NCBI GenBank assembly: GCA_013399855.1
Contig: VXAY01003155.1
Coordinates: 1,060,557-1,124,556 of the forward strand
DNA: 64,000 bases
From: Oxyruncus cristatus
Taxonomy: Eukaryota; Chordata; Aves; Passeriformes; Cotingidae
Direction: 5' to 3'
Shown here: positions 39,311 through 51,100 of the stretch, one piece after another
Position numbering within the stretch: the first letter of the stretch is position 1
Layout of the letters: the number at the start of each line of letters is the position of its first letter
Made by a program: the position numbers and the translations under genes
The notes under the pieces: model-generated
Seen by the model: only the letters and a program-made list of their open reading frames with translations
What the model was told of the DNA's origin: nothing
Database searches by the model: none

Positions 39311-42300
39311 TACCAGTTTAGCTCCTCACATTACATGTGTAGTAACCTAAATTTATCATGCTTACTCTAGAGTTACAGAGAAGGATGCTCCTTTGGTCCT
39401 CAGGACTATGTAATTCCTATACGCCAAATAAGCTGAAAATGGTCAAACAACACCTAAGTCCTCTAATAAGATTAGTTGCACTAATCTGTATCTAAAGTGC
39501 TATTTCCATAACTACAGTTGCATTTTTTTTATTTAAAAGATGCAGAATGAATTTGTTTTGTTTTCTCCACATGACATTAGCAGCTTTACAGAACAATGAC
39601 CTCGCTAGTCACTGATGAAGAATTATTAGCTATTTTTACCAAAATAAGGAAAATTGAATGCTATACAGACTTTCTAAAGAATACGCTGAAAGGGTGAGAA
39701 ATAGTCCACATTTTTTCTCACTACTGACCTCTCCATACTAAACCCCAGACTAGCCAAAGGAGCAGATGACATAATGCCTGTAAACAGACATGTATGCTTG
39801 TCATACCAATAGGAAATTCAAGCAACCTGAAATTATTAAGCAACACACATAGGAATCTCACAGTATGTGTGGGTGGTAAGGGGTGATCTGAGGAATATTA
39901 GGGAAAATTATCAGATTAGGTGTTTCACTGGAATTCAAAGCACTTTCTTCTCTTCCTACTGAGATACCCTGGGAATTCAATATATCTCTTCAATAAATAC
40001 TTAATATGCTTCAAGTCTACAGTGGAAATCCACCAGCTGAATAATCCCGACAATGTGTGCTATCAGAGAGCATGCAGAGTAACCAGATAAATAGTCACAC
40101 CCTCTTGTAGAAGGTTTTGGTATTCTGTTATTTCTTCTAAAATTTAGCAGGGGTGTTTTGGTCTGTGATTATTCTGTTGAAAAAGAAAGAATTTAATTCC
40201 TCCTTTCTTTCACCTTTATCTAGTGTGCGCTCTTTAGGAAATATCTTGCCAGGGCAAGGATAGCTGATATTTCATTGCACATTAAACCAGACCCTTTTCC
40301 CCATCATGGCTTGTTTGAAATTAGGATGTGTTAATATTTTCAGAATCTGATTTTGCTTGTCAATTCTTTCATTTTACTGAACATACAAGGCTCTCTTCCA
40401 CAAACGTGCACAGCAGCACATCAAAATACATACTTTCTCTAAATCAAAGCGTGTCCAAATGTCTGAATCTGCAAATAAAAATGTTTTGAGTTTATTTTTA
40501 GACAAACATCAAATGTAGACAAATAAAATCTCTACAACAAAATTCATCATCATGCTTATCAGGAGTTCTACTTGCAGATTGGAGAAAAAATCTTTATTGA
40601 AATCACTGGCTGCTTGGGGGGTTTTAAATCAGAACACAGAAGAGAGAAATAAAATCTCTTCTTTCATAGTAGAATTCTCAACCTACCAAGAAACAAATCC
40701 AGAACTCACACTTCTTTTATGAAGCAAGATCTACTATGATAAAACCAGAACAAAGAAACATTGATTGGTCACCACAGTCATTAAAAATCATAATCAATAT
40801 TTCTTCAAATATATTTTTAAAAGTCTGATGCATCACTGTGAGAATATAACATCTACTAAATCACTATTTTTTTTTTTTTTAAATCTAGTGTGTCAACACA
40901 GTGAACAGTTTGCTGTACCCTCAAACATCACCTCTTTGAGAGTTAGAAATTCATTTGAGTAAATATTTTTGCTCTAGGATAACTAGAGATTTAGAAATAT
41001 CAAAGACAGAATTCTCAACACTGAATTTTCTCCTGAACATCAATGGTGTGAGAGACTGAAATGGTTAATGTCTTAAATTGCAACTATCACTTCAACAAAC
41101 AGACATTGAAACTGCAACTACCAGGTCTCCTCACTGGATCCAACAGGTGGCAACTATATATATAACCTTTCTACTTTTATCTTTTCTTTTTCTTTTCCTT
41201 TTCCTTATATGTTTTCACAAATGCTATTTTTATGCATTTATATTGCTATATTATTATAGATAATAACGGTCAAAACAGTTGCATACCTGTTTTCCTTTGC
41301 TACCAAATTGTTCTAAAATAAACCCTACATATGTATATTTACAAACACTGATCATTCAGTGTCATTTCCCTCTAATCCACCCCAAGGCATATATTAACAA
41401 AAACCTGGGTTACCCTCACCTTCTGAGGTGGTTTGTAACAAAAGATCATTCTTAGGAAGAAAAGGCTGTGTTCATTTAATGGACAGAATATTATTTTCTG
41501 AGAAACACAGTTGGATTAGTGGCTGAAGGCTGAACTTGACTTTTCAGCTGAGTTAAACGTTAGAAGTACCAATGCACACTTCCATGGAATAGAATGAGAG
41601 TATTTCACAAGACTTATATGTACTGTGTGTTACTGTAAACTTAAGACCTAAAATGCTAAATGCTCCTATATTGTGTGGTGAAATAATGAATTATGCTGGA
41701 GGAAAACTAAACTATCAGCTTCAAGGAAAACATCTTGATTTCATGTGTTTGGGTTTTTTGCGCTTTTTTCCTTGCTCCAAGTTTGCCCAAAAATGTCAAA
41801 TTTTAAAATTCTTATGGAAAATAAAATTCTAATACAGAATCATTAAAACATTTTCTTATGATAAATTGATTTCTTTCTCAGTAATACAAAAAACAGTGTA
41901 ATAATAAATTCTCAAGAATATTTTCTCTGATACACAGAAAACTTAAAATGGATGGAAATTACTAAAATATTGGTGTAAATAAAATAACAAAAGAGGAAAA
42001 CGCTGGATTCTCCCCAAGAAAACTTATGTGGAAGAGGTATGTTCCTTTGCAAATACTTGAAACTAGTTGAATTTCACTTTCTAGTGGAAAATTTATGCAG
42101 AAACTTTCTCATCCAAGATGAAAACAGGTACTTTCTCTAAACCGTATTTCCATGTTTAGGTGGATTTTGCTTGATTTTTTTTGTTTTGTTTTGTTTTGTT
42201 TTTTGTTTGTTTTGGTTTGGTTTTGTTAGTGAATCTACAAAATAATAAAAATAATAAAAATAATCATGCACTCTTTAGGAATCTTCAAGAGGATATTAAG

Positions 42301-44765
42301 CTGACAGCACTGATACTTCTATTCATGTTGAAATAATTAGCTATTCCAAGGCTATTAATGGTGTATTGTATGACTATTTTAGACTGGGTAGGATGAAAGT
42401 AAAAACCTTTTGGTGACTCTTGCTCCTACTAAAATTTAATTAGCCTTACTTGCTGACCTCATGTTTTATGTAACAGTACACTCCAAAATGACCTCTTAAA
42501 TGGCTACTAATATAAAGGTAAAGTCTTCCTTTTTTTTTTTTTCTACAAACCAGCACAGCATAAAGGGGGTTTTTTTAGTGTTTTTTAAGCTACTTTTGCA
42601 AAGTATTCTTATAATTGCTAACATTATATATTCCAGCATTACCTGTGGGACCAACTAACTCTGAATTTAATTGAAGTCAGAATGCCTCACTTTGACAAGG
42701 TCACTTTTTAAAAGGTATCATTGAACTGGATTTTTGATTTTTCCTTTCTGAACTAACTATAACCTGTAAAATCACTGATGAAGAGTTATATCTTTTCCAT
42801 CAAATATTAGTAAAGACTAAAAATGAAAATGCTTCCATTAATGGACATAAAATTTATGGATTATGATGATCTGTACTAAATCTGGAAGGCTATATCTCAC
42901 TAGTAAAAAAAATGTAACTGTAGCCAAAGAACATAAGTTTTTAGAAGCTACTTAACAAGAACTGTTTTTTGAAAATTTGGACTGGTAGGGTCAAATTCAC
43001 CTCTGTAATCATAATGGTTGAATGCATGCTGTTGTTTTACCTTCCTAAAAGAAGCAGGGGAAACTAATCAGATTAAAAGCTCCAATCAAGCAATTTGAAT
43101 CTCAAAATAAAGATATGACATAGTATGTTTTGCCTTAATTTAATCACATTAAATAAGATAAATATAAGAGCTAATAAGTAGGTACTAAAACCAAAAGGTC
43201 TCAAGAAGGAAATGGGAAGCACATTTTAAACAATAAAACATTTAGCTGTTTAAACATATTATCAAGGATGAAGAGAATTTTCAACACCTCAGATATTACC
43301 AAAATCCATTTGACAAAAGCACAGCATCTGTGGGAAGTACCTTACAGTCTCAGAAATTAGGAAAACAAAGCACTTTACATTAATATAAGACTCCTTCTAA
43401 AAGCTTGTTTTGGAATAGAATATGGAACAAACTCTCCATCTGGTATGTAAAAGGAAAATCAAAGATGTTTTGAATTTTTTGCACTCATTTTTTTCACAGA
43501 TCTCTGTTTTTATATTACTCATTTGTTCATTTTGACATCAGAAGGGAAAAGAACAGAGAGCAAAGGAAAAACAACTGGGGAAAAAAACAAATTAAAAGCT
43601 GCAGGAAAACATTTTTAATACAATTGCCTTTCTGAAAGTGTAGCATAAAATACCACATTTTTTAAAATTAGATTTTTAGCAGGATTTAAAAGCAGAGTGA
43701 TAATTTAGAATTCCGGTGAATGACAAACAGAAACAAATTTGTTAGCTATTTTACTAGAAGAAACATGATAAATAATCCCTTGGTAAGGAATTTTCTGAAA
43801 GTCAAAGAAAAGTTACAATATTTTCCTTTCTGATGAGTTTATTTCACTTCATAAACATATTCCAAAATGCAGTTTCTGAAAGCACACAATATCAACTATT
43901 ATTTTGCTAATTCTTACATACAAAAATAGACCAGTAAGGCAAACAATACCATCAACAACTAAAATCCTCAGTCTTTGGACATATCTCAATGGCACTTTTC
44001 ATTATTTCTGGGAGAAAAAGTCACAGATATATTTCAGTATAGCTTCTCTTCCATGCATTTAAATTTTTTAACTTAATGGAAAGAATTCTCCATTGAAAGG
44101 TTAGAAACACCAGACCGACCTCAGATATTAAAACTTCCTTGGGCAAAATTTTTAATACTGGATCTTATGTTTAGCATATCTCTCTCTGCATGTCTCCTAA
44201 GCCAAACAACTAGTTATTGACACACATTGCAAATTGTTAAACAAATTCCAGCACATGACTTTTGCATTCATGAATCTGAGTCCTATTTTATAGAAACAAC
44301 AAATGTATCTGATATTTTATGTGCATTAACATATGCTTTTGGGCTAGCATTCATTAGTGTGTATATGAATGCATGTTTTGCTCTGGACAAAACTGCAGTG
44401 TGCACTGATACTTCTCTTGAGTAGAATTTGGGTGTCAATGTTTGCCTTATATCTGTGGGATGACTGTAACGACCAGAGGACATGCTATGAAATATTGTCC
44501 ACAGAAAATGTTTTTAGAATAGGTAAATGTGGGGTTTTAGGTTTTATACAACTGCCCAAAGGCATTTAAATATTTTTTAAGAGAAAAACAATACAACAAA
44601 CCTAAATATTCCCACAAAGAGCTATACAAAAAAAAGGAGTCCCAAACTTTCCAAAGTATCTTAATGAGGGTTAAAGGTCACTGCTAAATAAAACTGAGAA
44701 ACAGAAAGGACCAGGATCCTGTTTCCTTTTTAATGTGCCTCATGTTTATGTTTTGCTGTCGGCAG
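39311..44765. other. AT-rich unique DNA, no gene recognised
   Basis: Contains a 14-T run (40867-40880) and the TTTTG tract at 42175-42227. No exon, RNA gene or transposon that I can support. Confidence 0.5.
42175..42264. repeat. (TTTTG)n tract followed by (AATAATAAAA)n
   Basis: TTTTG units with GTTTGG interruptions run from 42175 to 42227. After 11 unique bases an AATAATAAAA repeat of about two and a half units runs to 42264. A compound low-complexity region. Confidence 0.85.
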
Positions 44766-44949
44766 GGAAAGGCTGAAACAATTTCACTTACAAGGAGGTT
44801 ACAAACAGGCAGAATGTTGCAGCTGGCTGGAAGAAAAAGTTCGTGATCCACAGGGCTAAGGTGAGTACAAGTTCACACAGACCAGACACATGTTAAGTAC
44901 ACAGCTAATAGCTGACATTTCTCTGTAAATCCTTTTCTAAAAATTACAA

Positions 44950-45120
44950 TCTAGACTGTGGCCTGAATTCAAATTCCTTTAGATTATTTAGATTGGCCCA
45001 CACCAATAACATTGACTTTTAATATCTTCACCACTATTAAAGTTCAAATTTTATGGAAAATGATCAATTATAAAGACGTGTTACGCCTGCAATTAGCATA
45101 ACACTGGACAGAGGAAGATC
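44950..45120. promoter_or_regulatory. Candidate conserved non-coding element
   Basis: Unique block with GATTATTTAGATTGGCC, TTTATGG, GATCAATTATAAAGACGTG and GCAATTAGCATAAC: a cluster of homeodomain-like cores together with two CpGs (ACGT, TTACGCC) that are otherwise rare here. It lies about 90 bp downstream of a possible exon donor at 44861. Confidence 0.25.
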
Positions 45121-45917
45121 TTAAATTCAAAGAGTAAGAAACAATTGCTAAGGCTACTCATTAAAGCAATATGGTGAACTCCAACCCATGTTTAATCACT
45201 TCTGAATTCCAAGTCCTAAAAAAAGACTGCTACTTTTTTGAATTTCATTTTAGTGGCTTGAAATCAGTATTAAGATTCTAAGGAATTCTTTTCTTCTTAA
45301 AAATATATATACTGTTCTGCTAAGCGCATTCTGTTTCTATCATCTAGAATGTGTAGCATACTAAATTGTGAACGTCTGTCTTTAATTAACATGTTCACCT
45401 TAAAAGCTAACCCATCAAAATTTCTTATGTGGAATATAGGATACTTCGGGAGACTAGTTCTCAGTAAAGAGTAGTTCTTGACTGAGATATCAATAAATGA
45501 GTTTGAACTCAGCTTCCATAGTGATGGCCACCCTCAACGATCAAACTCCAGCTATTTTGGTGAAACTTGCAATGATAATTACATTATTTGAAAGACCACT
45601 TATATCTACTTAAGAAGAGAACAACAGAGACTTTCCTAAACTGACTGATGCACATCAACAATTGAAGAAATCTCGATGATCACTTTTCCATGGCCTGAAG
45701 CTCTAAAATGGATTTCTGAGTGGAAGACATAAAAATACAACACACCCAACTGTAATTCATATAGTTGTGACTCTGGAAAACCCATATTCCCAAATGTTCC
45801 TTAACTACTTGTCCATTAGCTCTAGCTAATGAACAAAAAAGCCCAACTTCGTGTGAAGGTTAGTGTAAAATTGGTTATGCAAATGGGTTATTACCTTCAG
45901 AGCTTACCAAAAGAGAT
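45121..45917. other. AT-rich unique DNA upstream of CR1-C
   Basis: No gene or repeat recognised; boundary with the CR1 copy is at about 45918. Confidence 0.5.
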
Positions 45918-46550
45918 GCTGAAAAGCAGTGTCGTGGAAAGGGACCTGAGGGTTGATGGTAAGCTGAATATGAGTCAGCAGTGCCCTGGCAACCAGGAGG
46001 GCCAACCGTCTCCTGGGGCATCAGGCAAAGCATCACCAGCTGGTCAAGGGAGGGGATTGTCCTGCTCTGCTCTGCACTGGTGTGGCCTCACCTTGAATAT
46101 TGTGGCAGTTTTGGGCACCACAATATAAGAAAGATATAAAGCTCTTAGAGAGTGTCCAAAGGAGGGCAACAGAGATGGTGAAGGCCCTTGAGGGAAAACT
46201 GTATGAGAAGCAGCTGAAGTCATTTAGTGTGTTCAGTCTGAAGAATAGGAGACTGAGGGGAGACTTCATTGCAGAACAACTTCCTCATGAGGGGAAAAGG
46301 AGGTGCAGACACTGATCTCTTCTCTGTGGTGTTCTGAGACAGGACCCAAGGGAACGACTTGAAGTTGTGTCAGGGGAGGTTTAGGTTGGATATTAGAAAA
46401 AGGTTCTTCACTCCAAGAGTGGTTGGGCATTGGAACAGGCTCCCCACAGAAGCGGTCACGACACCAAGACTGCCAGAGTTCAAGAAGCCTTCGGACAATA
46501 CTCTAGAGCACATGATGCGACTCTTGGGAATGGTCATGTGCAGGATTTGA
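45918..46550 (+). pseudogene. CR1-C ORF2 C-terminal fragment, frameshifted
   Basis: Homology to the CR1 ORF2 C-terminus runs through three frames. Frame 1 has SSVVERDLRVDGKLNMSQQC up to about 46010, where a short deletion has removed codons around RVDG. A second frame (46100-46315) has [31 protein letters not shown] and [10 protein letters not shown] third (46359-46550) has [20 protein letters not shown] and PEFKKPSDNTLEHM. At least two indels separate these. Non-functional. Confidence 0.92.
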
Positions 46551-46604
46551 ACTCAGTGGATCCTTGTGGGTCCCTTCCAACTCAGCATATTCTGTGATTC
46601 TCTG
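45918..46604 (+). mobile_element. CR1 LINE copy C, 5'-truncated
   Basis: About 690 bp from within the C-terminal half of ORF2 to the intact 3' terminus (CCTTCCAACTCAGCATATTC, then TGTGATTCTCTG ending at 46604). The reverse-transcriptase catalytic region is absent because of 5' truncation, the usual outcome of CR1 insertion. The 3' UTR is near-identical in wording to copy A, including CTCTTGGGAATGGTC, so the two belong to one subfamily. No poly(A) follows, as expected for CR1. Confidence 0.94.
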
Positions 46605-47249
46605 CAATAAAATACTTTTGAATTTAGGAAATAATATTTTACTGGAGAGAGATTACCCTGCCAACTGTGCAAAATTAAACTTCAATAGCAGTATTTTTGT
46701 CACCAATTATGAGTTCTTTCAATCATATGAGAAAGATATTATTCAAGGGATACCCATACCAAGTAGTTTATTTCTCATTATATTATTGAATCACATTAAG
46801 CACTTTGTGGCAACTTGGGAACACTAATTTAGAAACAAGATTCTCCTTTAATTTTTTTTTCCTGGTAAGTTAAACTAATGTGAGTTGCACTGCACTTGCT
46901 GTTCTGAAGTCATTCTGAGGAAAAAATAGATCCAAACAACTACCTTGTCTAACATAAAAATAAATTACTTTTATATTTTGAGAAAAATTTCAGCAGACCA
47001 GTGGATAAATAAGCCACCAGGATTTTTATTCCTGCACGCAATGTGTCTCAACAAGTGAAAAACTCAGACACCACCTATTTCTCTTGAAAGGTTCTTCTGT
47101 TCTTGGTAACTTGTTTCTGTCTTGCCTAGCCTGAATTTAAGTTCAGGTGTTCTTACTATTCCACTGTTATTTTTCAGAACAGACAAGTGTCTACTCATAA
47201 ACAGAATGGTCTTGAAGCATTCTTCTAGCTAAAGCAACCTTTTAGTCTA
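46605..47249. other. AT-rich unique DNA between CR1-C and the GC-richer segment
   Basis: No gene or transposon recognised. The open frame at 46564-46827 starts in the CR1 tail and runs into unique DNA, so it is fortuitous. Confidence 0.5.
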
Positions 47250-47822
47250 GCAGATCGTCAGAGCTCAGGGCACACCAAACATTCCTAGGAGTGTAGTTCT
47301 GTTCCCTTCCGGTCAGCTTTCAGAAGGGAGAGCTGCCTGAGAGATCCAGCTGGCCTTGAAGACCTTCGAGAAAAAGATGGAAAAAGCTGCAGCAGGAGTT
47401 CCTGTGTCATCTGGTTGGGAAATGGACTTCACAGATGTCATACTTGGTCCATGACTGCACTGCATTGCAGCTATTGATCTGGACCTTGTACGTATGGATA
47501 CTGATCCTGACCCATGGACTGAACTCTTGGCCTGACCTCTGACATACCTCATTACAGTGAACTTGTCTGGAGATCTGGATTCCTGTCAAAGCCTACTTAC
47601 TATCACCAGGCCTGCCTTGTTTGCCACACTCTGGTGCTGTGGGACAGGACCCTTGGCAGTGAGGCCTCTGATTGCCTTGTTGTCATTCTGGGCCGTGGGC
47701 CATCCTCCTCTAGGGAGTACCACCTGCCCTTGGTTCATCCTAACACAGGCATCCTTAACCAGACATAAAGACCTTAAAGGCTCCTTAAAACCTTAGGAGT
47801 AATACCTAAAAAAAAAAAAAGA
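47250..47822 (+). other. Unclassified GC-richer segment ending in poly(A)
   Basis: About 560 bp are clearly richer in G+C than the flanks and end at a 13-A run (about 47808-47820). The text has a repeated CCTGAC/CTTGGCCTGACC flavour near 47507-47545 reminiscent of avian endogenous-retroviral LTR or other retroposed sequence, but I cannot match it to a named family. Open frames on both strands (60-79 codons) have no recognised domain. No convincing target-site duplication was found around it. Options: old solo LTR, retroposed transcript, or unique GC-richer DNA beside an A-run. Confidence 0.35.
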
Positions 47823-47980
47823 AGGCTAATTCAGGACATTAATATATTGGTTTTGCATGATATTTTTAAGAAAAAAATCAGTTCTAACCTCCTTCCTAAC
47901 CACAGTGCTTAAATTTGGACAAAATTAGGCACCTTATTTGTGAACAAAATGGCAGCTCAAAATGTCTTTTTGAGTACAAT

Positions 47981-48108
47981 TTTAGGGTTTTGGGGTTTTT
48001 CTGTTTTTTTGTTTGTTTGTTTGTGGGGTTTTTTTGTTTTTGTTGTTGTTGTGGTGGTGGGGTTTTTTTGTTTTGTTTTTGGTTTTTGGTTTGTTTTTTT
48101 TTTTTTTT
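47981..48108. repeat. G/T low-complexity tract
   Basis: About 128 bp of G and T on the plus strand (TTTAGGGTTTTGGGG, (GTTT)n, GTTGTTGTTGTGGTGGTGGGG, then a T-run). It is the reverse-strand equivalent of the A/C tracts and has several G-runs that could support weak quadruplex folding. Open frames through it are artefacts. Confidence 0.9.
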
Positions 48109-51100
48109 AAGTAGTAAAACTAAAGCTCATGGAAATCTTTCTAGGCAGCCCTAGAAATTTTAAAGCCAGAATGAGTAACTCAGTGATGCTCTACAAGAAA
48201 GGGCAGTGAAACACTGGTTAGGAGATTAATAATTTTTATAGTCTTTTGGCCAAGCTGCCTCAACTCTCTTCAGACATTTGTACACAATAAATACAGATGC
48301 CTCACTGCAAGTCTTTAAAAAATGTCAGTCAATTCAAATTTAACATAAAGTTCCATTACACTGAACTAATGGAAGAAATTAGAGATAAATAATTAAATTT
48401 CAAAATGTGGATTTGGCACTGGAAACTTATTAACTCAGATACAGAATTATATATAAAGGATATACAAATGAGAATTTTGAATCATATTTACACTATTGAG
48501 TTATATCTAACCATGCATCTGTATTAGTTTTTAGGAGGACACACTCAAAATTAGATTTGCAGTTTGTTCAAACATCAAGTCCAAGCTCAGCAGCATGGTG
48601 CCACTATATCTATACTGTGTTTAGTATACCATCAAACACCATCCAGACAGGCTGCCTACAGTATGCTAGTGACAGCTCTTGTGGAAGACAGAGAATAATG
48701 TAGACATATTCAGTGACACAGTTATTTAGATAGTGTGAAACTGTCATAGCCATTGATTTCAACAAATCCTTGACAATAAACCAATCCAGGAACTTCCCAG
48801 TGTTGTTTCTGGTATCCTGTTTTGTGACGTTCAAATGTTCACCACAAAATTCTGTGAACACCCTAGAGATAATTTCTCTCTTTTTCATAAAACATGTCAT
48901 TCTTTGTTCCATAGTTTTCACAGCTCTCAATGGAAGAGAGAAAAAAATATTCTTTGAACCAGGTTCTAAACTCCTGAAGAAATGACTAACAATGGAAAGG
49001 ACTGTAGTCACCACAGGGAAAAAGCACTTCTTCTAGCACTACTAAAAGTCCCTTTACCATGTACTCCTACTTACTTTGTAATGATTGCATGTTTTCCCTT
49101 CGGGCCCACTAAAGTATTTAATTGCAATTACACTCATTTACATAGCAGATGAGGCTAATTGCTGGTATTAGTTACCAAATGTATGCTTGTATTGTGAGGG
49201 TAAAAAAATGCCCTACAGAAAAGAAAACGACTATGCCTCTAATTAAGGAGCTATGAGTCAAAGTGAGCTTGTTCAGAGATGTAAATATAGAATCAAGGGC
49301 TTTCAGAGTTCTGCAGTACATTTTATTACACCACTTGTTCTCATATTTCAGAGATAACACTGGCAGACCTCATAGTACATACAATGAACTATTCTCATTT
49401 TCCCAGAAGCAGGGATGATGGGCTCCACATAAAGGCTGAGAGAGATCTAGATTTCTAAAACTTTTAATTAGAAATAAATGTGTATGTCATAATACGAAAA
49501 CTATTTGTGTACAATAGATACACTGAAGTTATTATTTGAAGCAGTTCCATCACCTATTAGTTTGGGCTAATTCCCAAGAAAAGTCTTTTTTTTTACATTA
49601 TTCAGACCTCAAACTGGTTTGCGTCAATGGACACAAGGGTTTTTAAGATACTATGCTACTAAAGTGAATGTGAAAAGCATCAGGTCAAGTGGAAACCCAG
49701 ATGAATAACATTTCCAATACTTGGCCCTGGATACCATTCCTAATATAAAAATTCTTAAAAGATTCGAATCCATACATCTATCTATATACAGAGAGAGGGT
49801 TAGTCCCGGATGGTGAAAAGATTTGTTAATTTTAGTTAGCTTCAGGAGGTCACAGTGAGAACAGAAGTGTGCCCATCAGTATCCTTTGGACAGGGTTGAA
49901 AAGCTCCCTATACACATTTAAAAATTAACACTTTATCAAACTGTGCCTTAAATTTTTTCCTTTTCCTGGAAGTCTACCAAATCTTGACAGCAGTTAAGCT
50001 GTGGGTGTGCAGAAGCACCACATATGATATTTACTACTATATTCTTTTAGGTACTTTCCCATTAGCCTACTATGTTTTGCCTATGTTTAAAATTTAAATT
50101 CTTTTGGTTTTGGAATTTGTTGTTTTTTCTTCCCATTTCATTACAAGTTGTTTCTGCTTCCCACCAAAAAAATTTCCACCCTCATGAAAAAAATTAATTC
50201 AAACCTGAAAACAGTAAACTTGATTTTCTGTTGCCTTCCATGTAATATAATGTAAGTACTGTATAGTATACTACTATTCTCATATAGGAAGACTTTAAGT
50301 GACAGAGGGCTTATATAAATGAGAATCTATCACTCTTGCTTTGTTTGTTTTGTTATTCCTAGATCCTACTTAATGCTAGTGTTAGATTCACCAGTGTTTG
50401 GTTACCTACCCAGGTCATTTCATAAAATGAGACTGGCTATGAGTCACATTATCAGCTGTTCCTTATTTTCTTTCTGAAAAGAAGATGACAAAGTTTTAAA
50501 CCAACTGAAATATGTTCCGTGGACACCAAGGCCTCTCCCTTCTGAGTGTTTATTCTCATTAAAAATATACTTTTCTAGGACTAATCCCAAATGATTTGAT
50601 GACAGAGGTCATGCAAGTGTCATTTTTCAAACTTGGCAAAAATCCACTTCAAGCCATCTTCCCCTCTTATATTTCACCTTACCACTGGAGTGCTTGTGCA
50701 GCATACTTACTTAGCTAATGCTCAAAATGTAAACAGGACATCCTCTCAGATAGGAGATCCCAACATGTTGAAAAGTATATGCCTTAGTTCTTAATCAGTT
50801 CTGGAAAGTATCCCAAGACTTTCACAAAAAGATACTGTTTCTGCTAATGTGGAACATAAACTTAGCCCTTAACATAAAACAAAACCAAACAACATCTGTC
50901 CTTATAGTTTGATTGTTTGTTCCATCCTAGTATAATTATTCTTGCATGACAGCAGCCCCTGCAGGCTATAGCCTTGCTTACTCTACTTCGCCCTGAAAGC
51001 ACACCCAGCATATAAAGATGAAAACACTGTCAGAACTGCTAGTGAACATTCATTTAGAAATGCTTAGTGTTACTTGTGTTATTTGAGATCTTTTTTAAAT

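Noticed and set aside
47915..48154. 79-codon frame rich in F, C, G and V
   Set aside because: Runs through the G/T low-complexity tract.
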